Positions 56,532-64,000 of a stretch of DNA of 64,000 nucleotides are shown piece after piece. The translations under genes were made by a program, and so were the position numbers. The notes beneath the pieces were generated by a model. It searched no databases. It saw only the letters and a list, made by a program, of their open reading frames with translations, and was not told the origin of the DNA. Position 1 is the stretch's first letter. Each line of letters begins with the position of its first letter. Source of the DNA: Chondrilla cf. caribensis (lineage: Eukaryota; Porifera; Demospongiae; Chondrillida; Chondrillidae); NCBI GenBank assembly GCA_964020155.1, contig OZ026551.1:2449018-2513017 (forward strand), written 5' to 3'.

Positions 56532-58012
56532 GTATTTCCGGTCACTCGTAAGAAGTCAGCTCGCTACTCCAAAATACTAAGCTTTCGAGTACAACTTCAA
56601 CGCTGTGCTGGTAGTGTTAACACTGCAACATACCTCACAGCGAAGTCCGTTGCTTCCTTTTCATATCTCCTTTAATAGCGGTAAGTGATAAAACCGTTGT
56701 GGCTACTTCACAAAACTTTCCTTCGTACTATGGAAAGAAGCGAATCCGTTCAGATGAAACTGTGCAGAGTTAAAGTATAATCCTAATGAGGAGATTTTGT
56801 ATCACTTTTAAGGTAGATTCTCACCTGATTGGTATGGGGAGAACAACCTCTAGGTAGAGTAATGTCAGGTATTACGGGACACCTAAGGAAATGTCCTTCA
56901 ATTCAATGGAATGCAATGCCTTATCGGAAAATTACCAGCTAGGATATATAGAGTGGATGTCCTCTATCCACAGGAGTGACTAGACGTCAGTCCAATTCTG
57001 CGTTAAGTTACAAAGTGCTATGTGGAGACCGTCAAGTCAGCCATTTCTGGACACCTCGGGGATTAGAACCCCGTAAGATTATAGTTTAGGTTGGATTTTT
57101 ATAAATATTTAAGTCTATGTTTAATTCCCAATGTTCTCATGGTATAATTGTTTTTGATGGAACCAATACACCAATTTTTCTATAAACAACAACTATTAAA
57201 ACACCATTTCACCCATATATTATGGTATTCTCATCTTTTACTATAATATCTTGTAATTCCTTTGGCTACTACAAAGTTGTTGGGAAGGTGGAAATGGATT
57301 GTTAAATTTCATGCATTCACTTAAATTTTGGCAGCTGATGTAATGTTTGTTCCAAGCAGTGTTAGACAACTACCTAACTTGTGTCCAGAAACTTCCTCCT
57401 CAGTATGTTGGAAACATGGCATGTTTTGTCATGCACATGAGAACATTGCCAGATCATTACATTTTCTATAACATTGCTCACACGTTAAGCTTCAAATTGA
57501 TATGCATTTTGATGATATAAATAGAATAATAATATTATTATGCCATGAGTGGATTCATTATGCAGGGTAAGTAGCAGTGATACCAAAAAATGGCGGCAGT
57601 CATCAGGGGTTGAAAAAAGTAGGCGTACATCCAGGGGAATCGCTACTTTTAGCTAAAACCCACACATTTTGAAGAATATATATCCACGTCACTCACTTCA
57701 TAGATCATACTCCACGTATAATTGTACTAGCCTTGGTAATTTCCAGTGTCCCGGCAGTAATCACCTCCGTCCCAAAATACCCGACATTGCTCTACATCCT
57801 TACATAAAGGGTTGTGTAGACGGCGACGAAATATAATGTATAATATTATAGAACTATTGTTTTGAAACAAGCGATAACACATGTATCTTAAAATGCCTTG
57901 GAATAAGAGAAAGTAGAACATGAAGATATGTCAGGAGCAGAAGGCAGTTATATCTGCCCCTCTACGGCCAACGTAGGCCTGAATTTCAGCCATATTCAGC
58001 CATTGACCGGAA
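56532..58012. mobile_element. Possible TIR element (weak)
   Basis: GGTATTTCCGGTCA at about 56532 and its inverse TGACCGGAAATACC at about 57999 lie 1.5 kb apart. No target duplication or coding frame was recognised. Confidence 0.25.
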
Positions 58013-58597
58013 ATACCCCATTAACCACAAATTCTGGAGGTTACGGCGGTATTTTAAAAAGATTTTATAATACAAGTGAGCAGCTGATCTGTGCTATTTT
58101 ACTCTGTGAATGAGTATATATGTAGTAGCGTTAGTGGCTATTGTTAGCTTGCTTTTTGTTTACTAGTTCAAGAGCTCTCCTCGAGCAAAATTGTTGAATT
58201 CGAAGAGTGACCAGATATACCCGTTTTAACTTATTTATAGGATTAGCATTGTTCTGTCAGTATTTGTATTTATGTAGTGAATCCCAAGCAAGTTATAAAC
58301 CGAGTATACGTATAGACGTTCTGGTAGCCCTAGATGGCCCTAGTGAAGTAAAATCCTATTGCACACCTCTGTAGGGTTTCGCAAAGGTTTACATGCCAAT
58401 AGCTCTCGATTCAGATATTATAATAATATTATGATCCCACTTAGTTAGGTGGTTAGATTGTGTTCCTTTATTTGGCTAATGATGTGGTTTCTCCACTCCT
58501 CACCCCTCACATACTCACACTGCACGTATACCTTCTAATGATGTCAGAAGCTCCAGTACTAGTTATCTTGATCTGTATATGTCTTCTCTTAATTAAG

Positions 58598-58801
58598 GAC
58601 TTGAAATTCTACATCAAAGAAAAGGTCTCATTACAACGGCAGAATGTGGAAGAATTGGAAGTTCTAGTTCTGTGTATATTGCTTGTTATGAAGTGGTGGC
58701 TCGAATAATTCTAGCTAGAAGTGTTAGTGGAAGTTTCAAACTTTGTGAGATATGTGAGCAATATCAATTATTGGACAGATATGAAGTGAACCGAATCAAA
58801 G
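58598..58801 (+). CDS. Gene 3 D-module exon 2, intact
   Basis: 68 codons, phase 1-1. Acceptor TTAATTAAG, donor GTGTGT. Reads LEILHQRKGLITTAECGRIG, then EVVARIILARSVSGSFKLCE and NRIKG. Open throughout, replacing the broken copy at 53834. Confidence 0.65.
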
Positions 58802-59198
58802 GTGTGTCTGCGTGTGATCTGTGTATAATTTACTCTATATTTGTACAGTTTTCCATGAAATGGTAGTAATATTTTCCAAATGCATTACTCGATGGCATTA
58901 TACTGTGTGAATTGTTGTTAATTCAGGACCATGTTATATGCCATGGTGATATTTTATCCGCCAAGTTTATTTGTACGAATTTACTTTTATTATTATCTGA
59001 ATAAAAAATTGGATAGTCAACTCGTCTTATTTTCCCCTCAGTTTCCTAAACTTCACTATAGTTATACGTTCCCCGTTTGATTTGACACAGATAATTTTAG
59101 GCAATGTAAAATCTTATTGAAGAGCATGTTTGACATATTATATGTAGTACATGTATGCAATTTCCTTGTCTGTGTGTATTTACGTATGTACGTATGTA

Positions 59199-59373
59199 CA
59201 ATGAATTCTCGTTAATCTGCCACTGCCTTATCCGCCCAAACTTTAATCTGCCACATTTTCCAAGTACCGATAATAATGTACAAGCACTGATGAATAGCCA
59301 GTTTATCTGCCAAACTCGTTAATCCACCATATTCTTTGAAAATGAATTGTGGCAGATTAACCAGTATTCACTG
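59199..59373. mobile_element. TA-flanked MITE (CAGTGAATTC family)
   Basis: Ends CAATGAATTCTCGTTAATCT and, inverted, GATTAACCAGTATTCACTG, TA on both sides. 175 bp. Confidence 0.8.
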
Positions 59374-59549
59374 TATGTATATTTCACTATGGTAATGTAT
59401 TCATATTATGTGTACATATGCATAATTATTATGCACTTGTGTGTACATACATACATAATATTATGTTGGTGTGTACTATGTATTTGTTCATGAGACTACG
59501 TATACAGGATATTTGCATGTACAAGTATGTACAATATGTGTGTGTGTGA

Positions 59550-60113
59550 TACCCGTGGGGCGGAAAAAAATTCGCAAGGAATAATTTTCACTACTTTTGT
59601 GAATGGCTCAAATTCATGAAATTTTAAGCGCAAAAGTTTCTTTGTGCGAAATTTACCCTGAGAACATTTTTGAAATTTCGTTTATATATGATGGGTACAT
59701 ATCAACAGAAGGTCTTCTAGAACCGGTAATCGTACAAATGATAGAACCATTACGTTCTAAATATAGTGCAAAGACCCTGGAGATTTTGGGAGGAATGTGT
59801 CCCACGATGTCGTCGTTTTGTTTCATAGCGATTGCACAACGATCATTTGCATTGTCACTCACTCTCTCGAACACTTAAGTTCTTCGCCAATCGTAGCATC
59901 CCAGATCTCCTTATAGGTGTGATATCCCCTCTCAGAACTTTGAATCGAAAGCGTTTCTCCTGCCATAGGATCCTACCGATTGCCACACTACCATTGTCAA
60001 GGTGATCAGCCAATTAACGATACACGTGAACGACTATGATGTCAATGTACAGAGAAAACCTGCATTTTCAGTGTGAATTCGCAAAATTTTCTTCTGCGAA
60101 TCCCCCCCCCCCT
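59550..60113. mobile_element. Approx. 560-bp insertion with G-rich inverted ends
   Basis: Left GGGGCGGAAAAAAATTCGCA faces right TTCTGCGAATCCCCCCCCCC. The homologous intron of gene 2 (about 25870) runs on without it. A 91-codon open frame inside (59603-59878) has no recognised domain and is probably incidental. Confidence 0.5.
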
Positions 60114-60256
60114 AAAGTATTTACATGCATAAGTTATGTTGCATGTGTGTCTTTTGTATTGTATTCAATGTGGTATTCCAAAGTATGTCTATCTTCTCCA
60201 TGAAGTGATTTGATACTCTACTTGGTTATAGTATCATTTGATGACATTGTTTCCAG

Positions 60257-60433
60257 TTCTTGTGGATGTTTATCATAAGGAACAGCTAGTGACAAAAGAG
60301 GAAGCTGAAAAGACTGCTACTATTGTATGGAGGTGGACAGAAGCTGTTGTCACCAAAGATGTTGTTACTGCTGCAAGAATAGGTTATATCTTGGATAAAT
60401 ATGGCTTCAATGATGTTGCACGACACATTAGAG
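60257..60433 (+). CDS. Gene 3 A-module exon 1
   Basis: 59 codons, phase 1-1, with TTTCCAG acceptor and GTAAGT donor. Hinge WRWTEAVV. Last helix YILDKYGFNDVARHIRG. Intact. Confidence 0.72.
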
Positions 60434-60780
60434 GTAAGTGTGTGTACTCTCGTCTGTGTGTATAAATACTGTACAGATCCCTTTGAAAAGGCACAATAGG
60501 CATGATATTTGTACATACAAGTGTATGTGTGTGGTGCATGTACATGCATAATTGTATGTTGTATGTGTGTGAGTGTGTGCCATATAATTGTGTACAAAGT
60601 ATCCATTTTCTAGTTTAAAAATTAATAGTTGCCATGCATTTGCAATTCAGGAAATTTTAAAATGATGCACTACGACATGTGTGTGATTGTTGGTATGGCA
60701 ATGTCTGTCTATCCTCTCCATGTACATATGAAGTGATTTTGTGAGTTGGTTACAGTATCATTTGATGACATTGTTTCCAG

Positions 60781-60950
60781 TTCTTGTGGATGTTTATCAT
60801 AAGGAAACGCTAGTGACAAAAGAGGAAGCTTTGAAGGCTCTTTCTAGTGCATGGTGGTGGGAAAAATTGGCCGTTGCCAAAGATAGTGTAATGGCTACAA
60901 GAATAGCTAATGTTTTGGATAAGTCAATGATGTTGCACAACACATTAGAG
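60781..60950 (+). pseudogene. Gene 3 A-module exon 2, 7-nt deletion
   Basis: Splice sites are present (TTTCCAG; GTACGT) and the start is good (LVDVYHKETLVTKEEALKAL, WWWEKLAV), but after GGATAAG seven bases of the KYGF codons are missing, making the exon 170 nt. Inclusion would shift the frame. Confidence 0.7.
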
Positions 60951-61327
60951 GTACGTACATTAAGTGTGTATACTTTTGCCTTTATAAGTACTGTATGGGA
61001 TCCTTTAAAAAGCATGATTATCTTGAATATTATCTGTATGCTTCATTCATTCATCTCATGTACTCACTGTATGTGTGCATGTACATATACCGTATATGGC
61101 GTGTGTGTATTTTTGAATATACATACATATGATGCATACATATTGTTCATTGCTACAATTACATGTGTAGTCCTTGACACTGCCCATACCATTCAGGAGA
61201 TTTGGTATTTTAATTTGATGCACTATGACGTGTGTGATTGTTAGTATTCCAAAGTCTGTCTATCCTCTTCATGTACATATGAAGTGATTTGATACTCTAC
61301 AGTATCATTTGATGACATTGTTTCCAG

Positions 61328-61516
61328 TTGTTGTGGATGTTTATTATAAGGAACAGCTAGTGACAAAAGAGGAAGCTGAAAAGGTTGCTTCAGATGTACA
61401 GAGGTGGGAACGGAGGTGGGTAGAAGTTGCTGTCACCAAAGATGTTGTTACTGCTGCAAGAATAGGTGACAGCTTGGACAAATATAGGCACAATGATGTT
61501 GCACGACAAATTAGAG
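61328..61516 (+). CDS. Gene 3 A-module exon 3
   Basis: 63 codons, phase 1-1, with TTTCCAG acceptor and GTAAAT donor. Reads VVDVYYKEQLVTKEEAEKVA, WERRWVEV, DSLDKYRHNDVARQIRG. Intact but with KYR in place of KYG. Confidence 0.7.
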
Positions 61517-61805
61517 GTAAATGTGTGTCCTCACGTCGTGTGTATAAATACTGTACGGGATCCCTTGTGTAATTGTAGGTTGTATGTGTGTGATTGTGTG
61601 GCATATAATTGTGTACAATGTATGCATTTTCTAGTTATTAAATTAACAATTACCGTTCATTCGCAATCCATCACATTTTAATTTGATGCACTATGATGTG
61701 TGTGTGGTTGTTGGTATTCCAAAGTCTGTCTATCCTCTCCATGTGCATATGAAGTGATTTTATACTCTACTTGGTTACAGTATCATTTGATGACATTGTT
61801 TCCAG

Positions 61806-62009
61806 TTGTTGTGGATGTTTAAGGAACAGCTCGTGGCAAAAGAGGAGCTGGTTTGAAGTTTGTTTCTAGCGTATATTCTGATGTATGGGAAGGCAGGTGG
61901 GAAAGGAGGTGGGCACAAGTTGCTGTCACCAAGGATGCTAGAACTGCTGCAAGAAGAGGTGACATCTTGGATATGTATGGCTTCAATGATGCTGCAAAAT
62001 ACATTAGAG
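61806..62009 (+). pseudogene. Gene 3 A-module exon 4, stop in first helix
   Basis: TTTCCAG acceptor and GTAAAT donor kept. A 5-nt deletion in the DVYHKE codons gives TAA at 61820. Downstream the frame recovers (WEGRWERRWAQVAVTKDART; DILDMYGFNDAAKYIRG). Confidence 0.7.
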
Positions 62010-62296
62010 GTAAATGTGTGTACTCTTGTCTGTGTGTATAAATACTGTGCAGGATCCCTTTGAAAAGGCAAAATTATCTTGAATATTAGCTGTATGCTGC
62101 ATTCATGCATTTCTTGTACTCTCTGTATGTGTGTGTACATTGATCATTATAGTAAATTACATGTGTTAGTGAATGTGTGCTCCAAATAGCATGTGTGTTT
62201 GTAAGTGTGTGTTAACAATTACTATATAATTATAGTATGCCTGCGTTGGTTGTAGGTTATTAGTTTATGTGTTGCTGTTCACATGTACGTACATGC

Positions 62297-62328
62297 CTGT
62301 GTGTGTGTGTGTGTGTGTTTGTGTGTGT

Positions 62329-62397
<69 letters not shown>

Positions 62398-62460
62398 TGT
62401 GTGTGTGTGTGCATGTGTGTGTGTGTGTGTGTGTGCATTTGTGTGCATGTGTGTGCATTT
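62297..62460. repeat. (GT)n microsatellite, compound
   Basis: GT repeats with TTGT, TATG and GCAT interruptions between A exons 4 and 5 of gene 3. Confidence 0.95.
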
Positions 62461-62619
62461 GGTGTGCGTTCGTGCGTGCATGTGAGTAATTTTGAATGTA
62501 AATACACATGGTACATCCATACACATATATGTATGGTCAATTACTACAATTACATTTCTAGTCATTTATACTTGACAATGCCTTTTCTGCACAACATTCA
62601 GGAAATTTGTTATTTTAAA

Positions 62620-62880
62620 TGAAATTGCACACTTCCCTTTGCTATTGCACACTTCGTAATTGTTATTGTTATTTCACACCTGGATCAATCAATTACCATA
62701 GCAACATACAGACATTATTGATTGATTAATCATACCACGTAATAGCTAAAGTACCTTTCAGTGGGCTGTAGTGGAGACATATACACCTTTATTTGTTGAT
62801 TCAGGCTTCCCTTTCGTAAACAATTGAACAGAAGTGTCTGCATACCTGCTACAGCCTGTCCAAAGGTACTTTAGCTATTA
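62620..62880. repeat. GGTACTTTAG-family repeat
   Basis: Copy of 7935-8210, same orientation and same position relative to the following A exon, so probably duplicated with it. Confidence 0.6.
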
Positions 62881-63243
62881 CATGTATGTACATATACTTT
62901 TGCATGTATACAAATGTTTTTGTTTACTGTGTATCTTGTACATGAGGCTGTTTGTATAATATGCATGATATTTATACATACTAGTGTATGTGTGTGGTGC
63001 ATGTACATGCATAATTGTATGTTGTATGTGTGAGTGTGTGCCATATAATTGTGTACAAAGTATACATTATCTAGTTATTAAATTAACAATTGCCGTGTAT
63101 TTGCAATTCATGACATTTTAATTTGATGCACTATGACATGTATGATTGTTGGTATTCCAAAGTCTGTCTATCCTCTCCATGTACATATGAAGTGATTTGA
63201 TACTCTACTTGGTTACAGTATCATTTGATGACATTGTTTCCAG

Positions 63244-63420
63244 TTCTTGTGGATGTTTATCATAAGGAACAGCTAGTGACAAAAGAGGAACCTGAAGAGA
63301 TTGCTACTGTTGTATGGAGGTGGGCAGAAGTTGCTGTCACCAAAGATGTTGTTACCGCTGCAAGAATAGGTGAAATCCTTGATAAATATGGCTTCAATAA
63401 TGCTGCAATATACACTAGAG
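63244..63420 (+). CDS. Gene 3 A-module exon 5
   Basis: 59 codons, phase 1-1, with TTTCCAG acceptor and GTAAGT donor. Reads LVDVYHKEQLVTKEEPEEIA, WRWAEVAV, EILDKYGFNNAAIYTRG. Intact. Pro replaces Ala in the second helix. Confidence 0.72.
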
Positions 63421-64000
63421 GTAAGTGTATGTACTCTAGTCTGTGCATATAAATACTGTACAGGATTCCTTTGAAAAGGCACAATTATCTTAAATATTAG
63501 CTGTATGCTGCATTCATGCATCTCTTGTACTCTCTGTATGTGTAGGTGTACTTATAAATAGTACAGTACATATGTTAGTAATTAGATACATACGAATGCT
63601 TTTGTTGGCATGTAATTGTTCATCTGAATATATGCAAGTATCCATATCTGCTGTAGCACACCCAGGGAGGCTACAACTATTATGTAGTATGTATTATGTA
63701 TAAAACTGTATAAATTCTGGCAACCCACATATTGACTTTCCAACGAATCATCCTCAGAAGGTACTTTAGTAACTATGTGGTATGTTTCTGTATAAAATAA
63801 TAATAATAGCATACTATCCTCACCCAGCTTTGTTATTATAACTGAACAATGAGTTGCTAGGCAATTAATTGACAAATTATGTCAACAATCACAAGTTAGC
63901 AATATTATAGCAAAGGAAGTGTGCAAATGGCACTGTATATTTTCACATTGTACACTTTGATCTGCCCATGTAACAAACCACATATAGTATTGTTGTATTT
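63421..64000. other. Intron to the end of the window
   Basis: A-unit 3' flank to about 63640, then a GGTACTTTAG-family repeat (about 63650-63990) homologous to 10060 and 30005, which precede the L1 linker exon in genes 1 and 2. The gene 3 linker exons are therefore expected just right of the window. Confidence 0.55.

Larger units (their letters stand above)
54034..58597. other. Gene 3 intron between the two D exons, repeat-rich
   Basis: Besides the repeats listed separately it holds a duplicated D-exon flank (54130-54760, homologous to 58860-59190), unassigned sequence at 54190-54550, a (TA)n tract at 56075-56117, a (CA)n tract at 56463-56507, a diverged piece of the 600-bp block (56200-56460; another at 58250-58470), and unassigned 56510-58110 with an inverted GGTATTTCCGGTCA pair near its ends. 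No convincing gene. Confidence 0.5.
39650..64000 (+). other. Gene 3 of three tandem paralogues (5' part): B - C x4 - D x2 - A x5...
   Basis: Exons found: B 44177, C 45179, 47292, 49641 (acceptor lost) and 51719, D 53834 (broken) and 58598, A 60257, 60781 (frameshift), 61328, 61806 (stop) and 63244. The linkers, ZU5 and Death exons should lie right of the window. It is larger than genes 1 and 2 because of the tandem C-block expansion and transposon insertions in its 5' part. Confidence 0.65.

Noticed and set aside
59603..59878. 91-codon open frame as a gene
   Set aside because: It lies inside a repeat-like insertion, has no domain, no splice context and an overlapping antisense frame of similar length.

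Overview
The window is eukaryotic nuclear DNA. Coding sequence comes in short exons with GT-AG introns, polypyrimidine acceptors and GTAAGT-type donors. The introns are AT-rich and full of (GT)n/(CA)n microsatellites, minisatellites and small inverted-repeat transposons. The recognisable domains (ZU5-like, Death-like, small death-fold/CARD-like helical modules, a pogo/Tigger transposase with a PHD finger) point to an animal. An early-branching one such as a sponge is my guess, from large lineage-specific death-fold families; the sequence does not prove it.

The whole window can be read as three tandem, same-strand (+) paralogous genes of about 20 kb each. Gene 1 enters from the left and ends near 19.1-19.6 kb. 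Gene 2 runs from about 19.8 to 39.4 kb. Gene 3 starts near 39.65 kb and leaves on the right. Each repeats one exon order: a B-type module (LKRLH...), C-type module(s) (HLHHKEGLLTKEE...), D-type module(s) (LEILH.KEGLIT...), an array of A-type modules (LVDVYHKEQLVTKEE...), Ser/Thr-rich linker exons, a short exon Z0, a ZU5-like exon, two unassigned exons (b1, b2), Pro/Ser hinge micro-exons, and a Death-like exon with the stop codon. Gene 1 shows 8 A exons, gene 2 has 4, and gene 3 shows 5 (2 broken). All module exons start and end in phase 1, so they can be added, lost or skipped without changing frame.

Region by region: 1-9 kb, gene 1 A array. 9-10 kb, decayed repeats. 10.4-14.3 kb, linker exons and a 2.6-kb minisatellite of a 13/14-bp unit. 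14.5-15.3 kb, repeats and a 330-bp (CA)n tract. 15.4-19.1 kb, gene 1 ZU5-to-Death end, with a 1-nt frameshift near the end of the Death exon. 19.8-29 kb, gene 2 B, C, D and A modules. 29-33.4 kb, repeats, linkers and minisatellite. 33.4-39.0 kb, gene 2 ZU5-to-Death end, intact. 39.75-42.56 kb, antisense intact Tigger-like transposon. 42.87-43.62 kb, MITE with target-site duplication. 44-54 kb, gene 3 B module and a four-copy expansion of the C-module block. 54-60 kb, D modules and repeats. 60-64 kb, gene 3 A array.

Functional reading (inference): ZU5 and Death domains are typical of intracellular adaptor/receptor proteins in apoptotic and innate-immune signalling. A variable N-terminal chain of small death-fold modules on a ZU5-Death effector end would be a modular, exon-shuffled signalling family. 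The module-to-CARD assignment, transcript structure and expression cannot be proven from sequence alone.
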